From Ignavibacteriales bacterium (GTDB lineage Bacteria > Bacteroidota > Ignavibacteria > Ignavibacteriales > Melioribacteraceae): a stretch of 64,000 nt of DNA. Positions 35,224 through 44,460 of the stretch are shown here, piece after piece. A program made the position numbers and the translations under genes. Below the pieces are notes generated by a model that saw only the letters and a list, made by a program, of their open reading frames with translations, was not told the DNA's origin and ran no database searches. Each line of letters begins with the position of its first letter. Position 1 is the first letter of the stretch. The DNA lies in assembly GCA_016177735.1 (NCBI GenBank), contig JACOUS010000014.1, positions 1-64,000 on the forward strand, given 5' to 3'.

Positions 35224-36237
35224 TTACACTTCAAATGATTTTAGTGCTTTTAATTTTTCCAATGCTTTGCCGGAATTGATTGCTTCTTCTGCGGCTTGCA
35301 CACAAATTTTTAAATCGCTTGAATAATCTGCACAATACAAACCCATTGCAGCATTTGCTGCAACAACAAAATATGCCGGAGTTTTTTCTTTCTTTTCAAA
35401 AACATTCATAATTATTTCTGCGTTTTCTTTTGCCGAACCGCCTTTGATTTCTTGAAAGCCAAGTTTCGAATAACCAAATGTTTCGTTCGTTACATTGTAA
35501 TTTTTTATCGAAGCATTCGCGGAAAATTCTTTCACGGCAGTTTCATCTGTTAAAGTAATTTCATCCAACTTGCCGCCAGTACAAACAAAGCAGACTTTTT
35601 TCATGTCGAGATATTTCACTGCGTCAGCCATCAACTCCGCAGTTCTTTCATTAAATGTTCCGATCAATTGTTTTTCTGTACCAGCCGGATTTGTCAGCGG
35701 TCCCAAAATGTTGAACACCGTTTTCATTCCGAGTTCATTTCTTACCGGAGCGGCATACTTCATTGCCGGGTGATAGATTGGTGCGAACAAAAATGCGATG
35801 CCGATTTCATTGAGTGCAATTTCAGATTGTTCGGGTGTGAGTGAAATATTTATTCCGAGTTCTTTCAAAACATCGGCACTTCCGGAACTGCTTGATACTG
35901 CACGGTTACCGTGTTTTGCAACTTTCACTCCACAAGCCGAAACAACGAATGCAGCAGCAGTCGAAATATTAAATGTTCCGCTTGCATCGCCGCCGGTTCC
36001 ACATACATCAATTACATTTTCATCGTCGCATTTTATTTTTATTGATTTATCTCGCATCGCTTTTGCAAATCCGGCAACTTCTTCCGCGGTTTCTCCTTTT
36101 GATTTTAACGCAGCCAGCAACGCGGCTATTTGCGAGTTGTTCACTTCTCCGCTCATCACGAAATTCATGACTTGATACGCGTCTTCAACGCTCAGGTTTT
36201 CGCGTTCAATTATTTTTTCTATGAATTGTTTTATCAT
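35224..36237 (-). CDS. trpD: Anthranilate phosphoribosyltransferase
   Basis: The 337-residue protein has the TrpD pattern: VCGTGGDASGTFNISTAAAF, KHGNRAVSSSSGSADVLKEL with the anthranilate/PRPP sites, FLFAPIYHPAMKYAAPVR, and FNILGPLTNPAG. It transfers phosphoribose to anthranilate. The ATG at 36237 shares ATGA with the trpG stop; four extra upstream codons in the frame are not needed. Confidence 0.95.
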   Translation of the reverse strand: MIKQFIEKIIERENLSVEDAYQVMNFVMSGEVNNSQIAALLAALKSKGETAEEVAGFAKAMRDKSIKIKCDDENVIDVCGTGGDASGTFNISTAAAFVVSACGVKVAKHGNRAVSSSSGSADVLKELGINISLTPEQSEIALNEIGIAFLFAPIYHPAMKYAAPVRNELGMKTVFNILGPLTNPAGTEKQLIGTFNERTAELMADAVKYLDMKKVCFVCTGGKLDEITLTDETAVKEFSANASIKNYNVTNETFGYSKLGFQEIKGGSAKENAEIIMNVFEKKEKTPAYFVVAANAAMGLYCADYSSDLKICVQAAEEAINSGKALEKLKALKSFEV

Positions 36238-36803
36238 AACGACAACCAATTTTTTATTAAACTTTCTCCTTGCGGAGTCAAAACCGATTCGGGATGAAAT
36301 TGAATTCCCTCAACCGGAAAATTTTTGTGGCGGACTCCCATAATCACGCCGTCTTTTGTTTCTGCTGTGATTATCAAATCATCCGGGAGCGAATCTCTAT
36401 CAATCACAAGCGAGTGATATCTTCCGGCTTGAAATTTTTGCGGAAGCCCTTTATAAATTTTTTCTCCATCGTGAATTATCTCGGAAGTTTTTCCATGCAT
36501 CAGAAAGGGTGCTTTAACAACTTTTCCTCCGAAAGAAATTCCAATTCCTTGATGCCCCAAACAAACTCCGAGCACCGGATTTTTTTTACCGCATTCTTTT
36601 ATTACTTCGAGAGAAATTTTTGAATCTTCAGGCTTACCGGGTCCTGGCGAAACAACAATTTTATCAGGTTTTATCAAATCAATTTCTTCGAGTGATGTCC
36701 GGTCATTCCGGCGCACAACAACATCGTTCGTCAATTTGCCGATCAACTGAACGAGATTGAAAGTAAACGAATCGTAATTATCAATAACTAATACTTTCAT
36801 CAA
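36234..36803 (-). CDS. trpG: Anthranilate synthase glutamine amidotransferase subunit
   Basis: The 189-residue class I amidotransferase has the catalytic Cys in PVLGVCLGHQGIGISFGGKV, the His-x-Glu of EGIQFHPESVLTPQG near the end, and VSPGPGKPEDS. It supplies ammonia to TrpE, which precedes it with a 23-base overlap. No fused extra domain is seen. Confidence 0.95.
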   Translation of the reverse strand: MMKVLVIDNYDSFTFNLVQLIGKLTNDVVVRRNDRTSLEEIDLIKPDKIVVSPGPGKPEDSKISLEVIKECGKKNPVLGVCLGHQGIGISFGGKVVKAPFLMHGKTSEIIHDGEKIYKGLPQKFQAGRYHSLVIDRDSLPDDLIITAETKDGVIMGVRHKNFPVEGIQFHPESVLTPQGESLIKNWLSL

Positions 36804-38280
36804 TCACCTCTGCATAATTTAATGCGTTAATTAACACAGCCGATTTGTTGTTAATTTCTTTCAGTTCAAGTTCCGGTTTGCTGTCTGCAACAATACCGGC
36901 GCCGGCTTGCCAAAATATTTTTTCACCTTTTGCAAACAATGTTCGTATAGCAATGCACATATCGAGGTTGCCGCTGAAATCAATATAGCCGACCGCGCCG
37001 GCGTAAACACCTCTTTGCAAATTTTCATAACCGTTCAACAATTGAATTGCGCGGATCTTCGGCGCGCCGGATACGGTTCCGGCTGGAAAACTTGCTTTCA
37101 ATGCGTCAATGCAATTCATTCCGTCGAGCAGATCGCCTTCAACACGCGAGACAATATGCATCACGTGAGAAAATTTATGCACATTCATTTTTTCGGTTAC
37201 TTCAACGCTTCCAAATTTGCAAACCCTCCCGAGATCGTTGCGTGCGAGATCGACAAGCATCACATGCTCTGCAATTTCTTTCGGGTCATTCATCAATTCA
37301 TTTTCAATCTTTTGATCTTCGGCGGAATTTTTACCGCGTCTGCGCGTGCCGGCAATCGGTAGAATTGTTGCACGTTTATTTTTCACCTTCAGCAAATCTT
37401 CCGGCGATGTTCCGATTACAACAAAATCATTTTCATTTTTATCGGAAGAACTTGCCAATTCCATGTAGTACATGTACGGCGAAGGATTGATAATCCGCAG
37501 CGCGCGGTACACATTTAGCAGATCACCTTTATATGTTGTAGAAAAACGTTTCGAAAGCACAATCTGAAAAACATCCCCTTCGAGAATATTGGTTTTACAT
37601 TTTTCAACAAACTCAAAAAATTTTTCTTTATCGAATCCGTTATCAAAATCTTTCACGGCAGAAAATTTTAACTCGCAATTTAACGGTGCGCTAAGTTGTT
37701 TTCGAAGTTCGTGCAGTTTTTCTTTTGCTTGTTTGTATGCTGTTTCGGGGTTAGTGTTGCTGTTTATTGTTACGTTTTCAATCAAGATTATCTGATGTTT
37801 GTAATGATCGAACGCAATTAACGTATCGTAAATTCCGAATATCGAATCGGGTATTTCTAAATTATTCTCGCCGGTAAATTGAATTACATCTTCGATCAGC
37901 GAAACATTTTCATAACCGAGATAGCCGACAATTCCGCCGGTGAAATCAGGTAGTTCGTCAATCTTCGCATCTTTGTACTTGGAAATTTCTTCCACGAGGT
38001 AATCGAAAATATTTTTCTCGATTGTTGTGGTTTCCCCCTTTTCCACAATCGTTAATTGCGTCCCGGCGTTTGTAAAAATTTTAGAAGGATTTTTACTAAT
38101 GAACGAATAACGCGCAAGCCGTCCGATTCCTTCTACCGATTCAAAAAGAAAACTGTTCGAGTTTTTCTCCCTGATTTTTAAATAGGCAAGCACCGGCGTC
38201 AAAAGATCGGCGGTTATTTTTTCGTAAACCGGAATCTTATTATAAGTTTTCGACAATTCTAAAAATGTTTTGAAATCCAT
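36781..38280 (-). CDS. trpE: Anthranilate synthase component I
   Basis: The 499-residue chorismate-binding enzyme makes anthranilate from chorismate. It has LLESVEG-type Trp-binding N-terminal sequence (NSFLFESVEGIGRLARYSF), GGIVGYLGYE, and the catalytic half with FQIVLSKRF, SPSPYMYY-like NPSPYMYYMEL, LPIAGTRRRG, HVMLVDLARNDLGRVCKFG, and FPAGTVSGAPKIRA. It is the first structural gene behind the leader and attenuator. AGAGGATGAA precedes the ATG. Confidence 0.96.
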   Translation of the reverse strand: MDFKTFLELSKTYNKIPVYEKITADLLTPVLAYLKIREKNSNSFLFESVEGIGRLARYSFISKNPSKIFTNAGTQLTIVEKGETTTIEKNIFDYLVEEISKYKDAKIDELPDFTGGIVGYLGYENVSLIEDVIQFTGENNLEIPDSIFGIYDTLIAFDHYKHQIILIENVTINSNTNPETAYKQAKEKLHELRKQLSAPLNCELKFSAVKDFDNGFDKEKFFEFVEKCKTNILEGDVFQIVLSKRFSTTYKGDLLNVYRALRIINPSPYMYYMELASSSDKNENDFVVIGTSPEDLLKVKNKRATILPIAGTRRRGKNSAEDQKIENELMNDPKEIAEHVMLVDLARNDLGRVCKFGSVEVTEKMNVHKFSHVMHIVSRVEGDLLDGMNCIDALKASFPAGTVSGAPKIRAIQLLNGYENLQRGVYAGAVGYIDFSGNLDMCIAIRTLFAKGEKIFWQAGAGIVADSKPELELKEINNKSAVLINALNYAEVIDESISY

Positions 38281-38320
38281 TTCATCCTCTATTTCTCTTT
38301 TGCAGAGCTACATTTAAAAC

Positions 38321-38352
38321 AAAAAACCCTTCCCGGTGAATCCAAGAAGGGT
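38321..38352 (-). terminator. trp attenuator terminator hairpin
   Basis: On the minus strand ACCCTTC (38346-38352) pairs with GAAGGGT (38326-38332) and is followed by a run of six T, about 40 bases before the trpE ATG. Its 3' half overlaps a segment (38332-38341) that can instead pair, over ten perfect bases, with ATTCACCGGG complement at 38380-38389 at the end of the leader peptide. The two structures exclude each other, which is the hallmark of an attenuator. Confidence 0.85.
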
Positions 38353-38376
38353 CTGCAAACTTCTATTTTAATTATA

Positions 38377-38469
38377 CTAATTCACCGGGGTTGCGTATTT
38401 CTCTGTATGCCACCACCAAAACCATGTAGCGTTAAAATTAGCATAATATGTTGTGCTGTTCATTTTCAT
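38377..38469 (-). CDS. trpL: trp operon leader peptide
   Basis: A 30-codon frame on the minus strand starts with ATG at 38469 and ends at TAG 38377-38379. It encodes the run Trp-Phe-Trp-Trp-Trp at residues 16-20, four Trp in five residues. The antiterminator arm begins at the stop codon, so ribosome stalling at the Trp codons when charged tRNA-Trp is scarce should free the antiterminator. The start codon is very close to the predicted transcription start, so the message may be almost leaderless. This is too short for standard gene finding. Confidence 0.85.
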   Translation of the reverse strand: MKMNSTTYYANFNATWFWWWHTEKYATPVN

Positions 38470-38475
38470 TTGCTA

Positions 38476-38507
38476 CAAAGATATATTTTCACAAGGCTTG
38501 TTGTCAA
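38476..38507 (-). promoter_or_regulatory. Probable trp operon promoter (TTGACA, 18-base spacer, TATCTTTG)
   Basis: On the minus strand TTGACA (38502-38507) is followed after 18 bases by TATCTTTG (38476-38483), the same -7 octamer as in front of the aconitase gene. The trp leader ATG follows six bases later. ACAAG/CTTGT pieces lie between the boxes and could hold an operator, which is unproven. Confidence 0.65.
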
Positions 38508-38619
38508 GTAAATTATTCCAACAGCCAAAAATATTTTCAAGTTGTCCTCATCTTTGCCCTCCATTTTTGAAACTAAATTCTGAAAAAGTATATTTACCAG
38601 GTAAGTAAAACGATATTAT
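38508..38619. other. Divergent region between the trp operon and menF
   Basis: No gene lies in these 112 bases. They should hold the menF promoter as well; I see no clear -7/-33 pair for it. Confidence 0.5.
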
Positions 38620-39981
38620 ATGACTATTATAGATAAACAAAAACTGACCGAATACATTTCGCAGAACAATAAAAGAGAAAACCAATCGGGTGCTGTTGAA
38701 ATATTACAATACGCACAAAACATCTCTGAAGAAAATTTTCATGTTTTACTGAAACAGCGGTTAACTTCCGGCAATTATTTCTATTGGAATAAACCGGCTG
38801 ATAATTTTTCGTTTCTGGCAATTGAAGATGAAAATAGATTTTTTGAAGAAAAAAATTTCGCGAGCGCGAATTTCAAAATAATTTCCGGCACAAAAGGAAT
38901 TTCCTTCCCTTTAATTGTCGGCGGATTGAAATTCCCGACGGCAGAATCCGGCACGGTTTGGAATGATTTCGAAAAAGAAAAATGGATCATCCCAAAATTT
39001 TTGCTGGTCAATTCCAATGAAGAATATTTTATCGTTGTAAATTTTTTAATATCGCTGGATAATTTTGAACAGGCTGCCAACGAAGCGGAAAAATTCTTTT
39101 CGGTTAGTGATACTCAACCGGGTACGAATATTAACATGAGCTATGATCTCAGTATCAACGGCGGAATAACGTATGATGAATGGCACGATTCGGTTAATAA
39201 TGCTTTGAAAACAATTTACTCCGGCAAAATTTACAAAGTTGTGCTTGCAAGAAATGTCGAAGCCGAACTTGAGGTTGTTCCACCGGCAGAAATTTTATTG
39301 AAAACTTTGGAAGAACAATATCCCGATTGTTACACATTTGCATACAAGCAAAACGATTCGCTTTTTTTTGGTGCGACACCGGAAAAATTATTTAAGCTTG
39401 AGAATCAAATTATAGAAACTGAAGCTCTCGCCGGCTCAATCAAACGCGGCAAAGATATTTGGGAAGATGATCTGCTTGCCTCGCAATTGCTGAATAATCC
39501 GAAAGATATTGCCGAACATAAAAGCGTGCTCGATTTCATCATCCAAAATCTGAGCGAGCTTTCTTCTGAACTCGAATATGATGCGGCAGTACAAATCAAA
39601 AAGCTGAACAACATCCAGCATATCTGGACACCAATCAAAGCAAAACTTGAAAGCGGCAAATCAATTTTTGAAATCATAGAAAAAATTTATCCCACACCGG
39701 CTGTGTGCGGCTATCCAAAAAACTCTGCATTAAAATTGATCGAAGAACTCGAAACATTTGATAGAGGAATGTACGCCGGGTTAATCGGCTGGTTCAACGG
39801 TTCTGACGGCGAGTTCGCTGTTGCAATTAGATCGGCATTGATTAAAAACAACAGACTCTTCGCGTATGCCGGCTGCGGAATTGTTGATGGCTCGACGCCC
39901 GAATTGGAATACAAAGAGACTGAACTAAAACTCAAACCGATATTATCCCTTTTCGAAAATGAAACTATCAATCAATCGTAA
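38620..39981 (+). CDS. menF: Isochorismate synthase
   Basis: The 453-residue chorismate-binding protein shows the C-terminal catalytic half: KIYKVVLARNVEAELE, YTFAYKQNDSLFFGATPEKLFKL, ETEALAGSIKRG with the family Glu, DIAEHKSVLDFI, PTPAVCGYPKN and RGMYAGLIGWF. It isomerises chorismate for menaquinone. It is more divergent in its first 170 residues. It overlaps menD by 23 bases and starts the men operon. Confidence 0.92.
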   Translation: MTIIDKQKLTEYISQNNKRENQSGAVEILQYAQNISEENFHVLLKQRLTSGNYFYWNKPADNFSFLAIEDENRFFEEKNFASANFKIISGTKGISFPLIVGGLKFPTAESGTVWNDFEKEKWIIPKFLLVNSNEEYFIVVNFLISLDNFEQAANEAEKFFSVSDTQPGTNINMSYDLSINGGITYDEWHDSVNNALKTIYSGKIYKVVLARNVEAELEVVPPAEILLKTLEEQYPDCYTFAYKQNDSLFFGATPEKLFKLENQIIETEALAGSIKRGKDIWEDDLLASQLLNNPKDIAEHKSVLDFIIQNLSELSSELEYDAAVQIKKLNNIQHIWTPIKAKLESGKSIFEIIEKIYPTPAVCGYPKNSALKLIEELETFDRGMYAGLIGWFNGSDGEFAVAIRSALIKNNRLFAYAGCGIVDGSTPELEYKETELKLKPILSLFENETINQS

Positions 39982-41728
39982 CACGCTTTGGAGCGATTTC
40001 TTCACGAATCTGTTAAGCAGCTGCGGCGTAAAATATGTCTGCTTGTCGCCCGGCTCAAGAAGCACCCCGCTTACTTTTTCGTTTGCATCGAATGAAAAAT
40101 TCAAATCGTATGTAATTGTTGATGAGAGATCATCAGGATTTTTTGCGCTGGGACTCGCAAAAAAATCAAACACACCGGTTGCAATTGTAACAACATCGGG
40201 CACGGCAGTTGCCGAATTGTACCCGGCAATTGTCGAAGCATACTATCAACGCATTCCCTTGATTGTTTGTACTGCAGATCGACCCGTATATTTGCGCGAT
40301 AGAGGATCGAATCAAACAATTAATCAGGAGAACATTTATAAAAATCAGATCCGTTACTTTGCAGATGCCGGTTTGCCCGATATTACTTTGAAAAGATTTA
40401 ATGAGTTGAAAAAAATTTCCGAAGATGCACTTGCGGTTGCCGTATCAAAAGATAAAGGTCCGGTACATCTCAACTTCCCTTTCGAAAAGCCGTTTGAACC
40501 GGAAACGTACACCGATAAAGTCAGTCTTTCGTTCATCGAAAAAATTTCAGGCATAGAATTCAATAATAATTTTTTTGATTCTGCGGCAGACAAAAATTCC
40601 CGTGTTGTTGATTTATCAAACAAGATTCAAAAATGTGAAAAAGGACTAATACTCTGCGGTTACAATTCTTTCAACAAAAAAGAAGTCGAAACAATCCTTA
40701 AATTTTCAGATTCAACCGGTTATCCGATTGTTGCAGACGGCTCGTCACAATTTCGTTTTGGGAAACACGGCAAAAAAAATATTATCAACAATTTCTCTGC
40801 GCTTGTTCGATCAGATTTATTTTTAGAACAATTTGACCACGACATAATAGTACAATTCGGCAGCGCACCAACTTCGAATGTTGTAAACGAGTTCTTCAAA
40901 AAAAGCAGAGCAGAAAAAATTATTGTGAACGAGTTCGGCGACAAAAACGACCCGACATTAACCGCGAAAAAATTTATACGATATTCTGTCAACGAATTCT
41001 GCGAACCGATTATCAAAAAAATTGGAAGAAGAAATTCCGGCTGGCTCAATACAATTTTGGTTTTGAATAAAATTGCAGAGCAGGAGAAGGCAAAATATTT
41101 TTCCAATATGCCGTTCAACTTTGAAGGGAAACTTGCCGCCGGTTTAATCGAGCTTCTTCCAAACAAAGTTAACTTGATGATTTCGAACAGTCTTTCAATT
41201 AGAGACATCGATTTCTTTGCGTCATGCAGTCAAAAAGAAATAAATATTTTTACGAACCGCGGCGCAAGCGGAATTGACGGAATTAACTCGACCGCACTCG
41301 GCATTGCAGAAAGTGCAAACGAGCCGACAGTTCTAATTACCGGCGATCTCGCATTTTACCATGATTTAAATGGGCTTCACAACTCGCTCAAATACAATAT
41401 TCCACTCACAATTATTTTAGTTAACAACAACGGCGGCGGAATCTTTGAATCGCTGCCGATTTCAAGTTACGGCGAAATATTCGAAAAAAATTTCCGCACG
41501 CCTTTAAACCTGAATTTTGTTAGATTCGTTAAGGGATACGGCGGCACCTATTTCAAAGTTCGCACAAAAAAAGAATTTGAGTTGAAACTCGGCGCAGCGG
41601 TAAAGAGTAAAAAGCTCACCGTTATTGAAATTGTTACCGACTCAAAAAAATCAAAACAGATGCGTAACAATTACTGGCAATTGGCGGCAGAAAAAATAAA
41701 GATCGCAATAAATGCAAATAAGAATTGA
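39959..41728 (+). CDS. menD: SEPHCHC synthase (menaquinone MenD)
   Basis: MenD joins isochorismate and 2-oxoglutarate with thiamine diphosphate. The 589-residue protein has CLSPGSRSTPLTFSFASNEK near residue 30, VDERSSGFFALGLAKKSNTP with the catalytic-type Glu, TTSGTAVAELYPAIVEAYY, and NRGASGIDGINSTALGIA plus LITGDLAFYHDLNGL for thiamine binding. It overlaps menF and menH slightly, so the operon is tight. Confidence 0.94.
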   Translation: MKLSINRNTLWSDFFTNLLSSCGVKYVCLSPGSRSTPLTFSFASNEKFKSYVIVDERSSGFFALGLAKKSNTPVAIVTTSGTAVAELYPAIVEAYYQRIPLIVCTADRPVYLRDRGSNQTINQENIYKNQIRYFADAGLPDITLKRFNELKKISEDALAVAVSKDKGPVHLNFPFEKPFEPETYTDKVSLSFIEKISGIEFNNNFFDSAADKNSRVVDLSNKIQKCEKGLILCGYNSFNKKEVETILKFSDSTGYPIVADGSSQFRFGKHGKKNIINNFSALVRSDLFLEQFDHDIIVQFGSAPTSNVVNEFFKKSRAEKIIVNEFGDKNDPTLTAKKFIRYSVNEFCEPIIKKIGRRNSGWLNTILVLNKIAEQEKAKYFSNMPFNFEGKLAAGLIELLPNKVNLMISNSLSIRDIDFFASCSQKEINIFTNRGASGIDGINSTALGIAESANEPTVLITGDLAFYHDLNGLHNSLKYNIPLTIILVNNNGGGIFESLPISSYGEIFEKNFRTPLNLNFVRFVKGYGGTYFKVRTKKEFELKLGAAVKSKKLTVIEIVTDSKKSKQMRNNYWQLAAEKIKIAINANKN

Positions 41729-42533
41729 CGATTTAGAATTCAATTTACTTATTGATGAATCCGAACTTGCCTCAAAAAAAACACACGTTCTATTTCTTCA
41801 CGGGTTCACCGGCTGTGCTGAAGATTGGAAATTTATTTTCGATAAACTTCCTCCTCGATTCTGCCCGGTTGCAATTGATTTAATCGGTCATGGCAAATCG
41901 AGTAAGACGGATAATCCTGAATATTACTCAACCGATTCGCATGTTTATCAACTCAACGCGATCATCAAAAAATTAAAACTTTCCAAAATTATTTTATGCG
42001 GATACTCGATGGGCGGACGTGTTGCCCTTTCTTTTGCGGTAAAATATCCGAAAAAAATTTCCGCACTAATTCTCGAAAGTGCTTCGCCCGGCATTGAAGA
42101 TTTCAATTCCAAAAAAGAAAGAGTTGAGTTCGATCTTCTGCTTGCAGATAAAATCAGGAAAGAAGGAATTGAATCGTTCATGGAATTTTGGTTCAACATG
42201 CCGATCTTCGAATCGCTCAAAGAAATTCCCAACTATGATGAGATTAAAAACAACCGCGCTCAAAATGATGTCATCGGATTAAGCAATTCGTTATCGGGAT
42301 TCAGCACGGGCTTGATGCCGAGTTACTGGAAAAAACTGGACAAGCTGAAGTTCCCGGCATTGCTCATCAGCGGAAGCAACGACATAAAGTACACAACGAC
42401 AAACAGCAGAATGAGAACGCTGATCAAAAATTCGCGGCACGAAATTATTGAGAACTGCGGACACAATACTCATTTAGAAAAGCCGGAGCTTTTTACTAAT
42501 TTTGTCCGGGAGTTTTTGTCTTCAAATTTTTAG
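41712..42533 (+). CDS. menH: 2-succinyl-6-hydroxy-2,4-cyclohexadiene-1-carboxylate synthase
   Basis: The 273-residue alpha/beta hydrolase has [28 protein letters not shown], the nucleophile in [16 protein letters not shown], Asp in [10 protein letters not shown] and His in [13 protein letters not shown]. It removes pyruvate from the MenD product. The 17-base overlap with menD and its place before menB support MenH over a generic esterase. Confidence 0.88.
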   Translation: MQIRIDDLEFNLLIDESELASKKTHVLFLHGFTGCAEDWKFIFDKLPPRFCPVAIDLIGHGKSSKTDNPEYYSTDSHVYQLNAIIKKLKLSKIILCGYSMGGRVALSFAVKYPKKISALILESASPGIEDFNSKKERVEFDLLLADKIRKEGIESFMEFWFNMPIFESLKEIPNYDEIKNNRAQNDVIGLSNSLSGFSTGLMPSYWKKLDKLKFPALLISGSNDIKYTTTNSRMRTLIKNSRHEIIENCGHNTHLEKPELFTNFVREFLSSNF

Positions 42534-42544
42534 GAGAACCATTC

Positions 42545-43378
42545 GTGAATTATAAATGGATTATAGCAAAAGAGTACACCGATATTATTTATGAGAAATG
42601 GAACGGCATCGCAAAGATTACGATTAACCGTCCCGAAAAAAGAAATGCATTCCGTCCTGAAACGACACAAGAATTGTTCGATGCATTTACCGACGCGCGT
42701 GAAGATTCAAATGTTGGCGTAATTTTATTAACCGGCGCCGGTCCGGCAAAAGACGGCAAATATGCTTTTTGTTCCGGCGGTGATCAATCGATCCGCGGCG
42801 ATAAAGGTTATGTTGGCAAAGACGGCATTCCGCGTTTAAATATTCTCGATGTACAGAAACAAATTAGAAGTATTCCCAAACCGGTGATTGCACTCGTTGC
42901 CGGTTATGCAATCGGCGGCGGACATGTTTTACATGTTGTGTGCGATTTAACTATTGCCGCAGATAACGCAGTCTTTGGCCAAACCGGGCCCAAAGTTGGC
43001 AGTTTCGACGGCGGCTTCGGTGCAAGTTATCTTGCACGTATCGTCGGACAAAAAAAGGCGCGAGAAATTTGGTATCTCTGCCGCCAGTACAATGCTCAAG
43101 AAGCATTTGAAATGGGACTAGTTAACAAAATTGTTCCGGTAGAAAAACTTGAAGAAGAAGGCGTGCAGTGGGCACAAGAAATTCTTGAGAAAAGTCCGCT
43201 TGCGTTACGTTTACTTAAATCTGCTTTCAATGCTGAACTCGACGGGCAAGCCGGAATTCAGGAACTTGCAGGCAATGCAACTTTGCTTTATTACATGAGT
43301 GATGAAGCACAAGAAGGCAGAGATGCATACAACGAAAAACGCAAACCGGATTTTTCAAAATTTCCGAGAGTACCGTAA
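42545..43378 (+). CDS. menB: 1,4-dihydroxy-2-naphthoyl-CoA synthase
   Basis: The 277-residue crotonase-fold enzyme has [60 protein letters not shown] and [20 protein letters not shown], all typical of MenB. GTG is the start, with AGGAG seven bases upstream. The gene is followed by an inverted-repeat element, so menA may be less tightly coupled. Confidence 0.95.
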   Translation: MNYKWIIAKEYTDIIYEKWNGIAKITINRPEKRNAFRPETTQELFDAFTDAREDSNVGVILLTGAGPAKDGKYAFCSGGDQSIRGDKGYVGKDGIPRLNILDVQKQIRSIPKPVIALVAGYAIGGGHVLHVVCDLTIAADNAVFGQTGPKVGSFDGGFGASYLARIVGQKKAREIWYLCRQYNAQEAFEMGLVNKIVPVEKLEEEGVQWAQEILEKSPLALRLLKSAFNAELDGQAGIQELAGNATLLYYMSDEAQEGRDAYNEKRKPDFSKFPRVP

Positions 43379-43382
43379 ATAA

Positions 43383-43552
43383 ATTCTGAGCGAAGCAAAT
43401 GCCAAAGGCATCCCTATGGGAGAATCTTAATGAAATTAAGTACCCAAAATTACAAGGCACTCAAAAGGAAGAATCTCGATAAAAATAGGTTTTGGGATTC
43501 TTCTCCGAAAGGAGTCCTTCGGACGTCCTCCACAAATCGGAGAACTCAGAAT
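43383..43552. repeat. Inverted-repeat intergenic element between menB and menA
   Basis: ATTCTGAGCGAAGC begins the element at 43383 and CTCAGAAT closes it at 43545-43552. It contains AGAATCT and GATTCTTC inner arms and a TCCGAAAGGAGTCCTTCGGA piece (43504-43523). Its outer ends match the element after purM (25241-25449), and its inner piece matches the element at 3548-3742. Confidence 0.6.
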
Positions 43553-43560
43553 TAAAAAAA

Positions 43561-44460
43561 ATGAAAATCGCAACGACAAATACGATCACAAAATTTGATG
43601 CATGGATTCTTGCATCACGCCCAAAAACTTTACTTGCCGCGGCTGTGCCGGTTCTTGTCGGCACGTCAATCGCAATTCATCACGATGTTTTTAAACCGTT
43701 CTCTGCAATTGTTGCATTGTTATGTTCCGTACTAATTCAGATCGGAACAAACTTTGTAAATGATCTTTATGATTTTCTCGCCGGTACAGATAAAAAAGAT
43801 AGAACCGGTCCTCAGCGTGCCGTTGCTTCGGGAATAATTTCAATCAAAGAAATGAAATTCGGAATTTATTTTACTTTTGGATTGAGTTTTCTGCTCGGGC
43901 TTTATCTCGTGTTCACCGGCGGATGGTTCATTTTATTGCTCGGAATAATTTCGATACTTGCCGGTATTGCATACACAGCCGGACCATTTCCGCTTGCGTA
44001 CAATGGACTCGGAGATATTGCGGCATTTCTGTTTTTCGGATTTGTCGGAACAGTCGGTACTTACTATGTGCAAGCATTGGAAGTTACACCGATTGTTTTT
44101 TGGGCGTCTGTTCCGGTCGGTGCACTGATCACAAATATTTTAGTAGTGAATAATTACCGCGACCGCGAAGAAGATAAATCAAATGGTAAAAATACTCTCG
44201 CAGTCATTCTAGGTGACAAATATACACGTATTCAGTATGTAGCTTTCATGATTGTTTCTTACGCGATTCTTGCCGTTGTCTATTTTACATTCAAGAAAAG
44301 CGTTTTCGTTTTTCTGCCGTTGACTTGTCTCCCGCTTTCAATTAAACTGATAAAAATGATTTACACTTTGCGCGGAAAAGATTTGAACAAAGCTTTGGAA
44401 CTCACTGCAAAGCTTTCTGCACTGTACGGATTGCTTTTTGCAATCGGCATTCTTTTATGA
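43561..44460 (+). CDS. menA: 1,4-dihydroxy-2-naphthoate polyprenyltransferase
   Basis: MenA attaches the prenyl tail to dihydroxynaphthoate in the membrane. The 299-residue protein has the UbiA-type Asp-rich sites NFVNDLYDFLAGTDKKDRTG and NNYRDREEDKSNGKNTLAVI, and about eight hydrophobic helices. I use the ATG at 43561 because the upstream frame from 43492 reads through the repeat element. It overlaps menE by four bases (ATGA). Confidence 0.93.
   Translation: MKIATTNTITKFDAWILASRPKTLLAAAVPVLVGTSIAIHHDVFKPFSAIVALLCSVLIQIGTNFVNDLYDFLAGTDKKDRTGPQRAVASGIISIKEMKFGIYFTFGLSFLLGLYLVFTGGWFILLLGIISILAGIAYTAGPFPLAYNGLGDIAAFLFFGFVGTVGTYYVQALEVTPIVFWASVPVGALITNILVVNNYRDREEDKSNGKNTLAVILGDKYTRIQYVAFMIVSYAILAVVYFTFKKSVFVFLPLTCLPLSIKLIKMIYTLRGKDLNKALELTAKLSALYGLLFAIGILL

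Noticed and set aside
43492-43560. Longer menA start
   Set aside because: The extra codons come from the intergenic repeat element.
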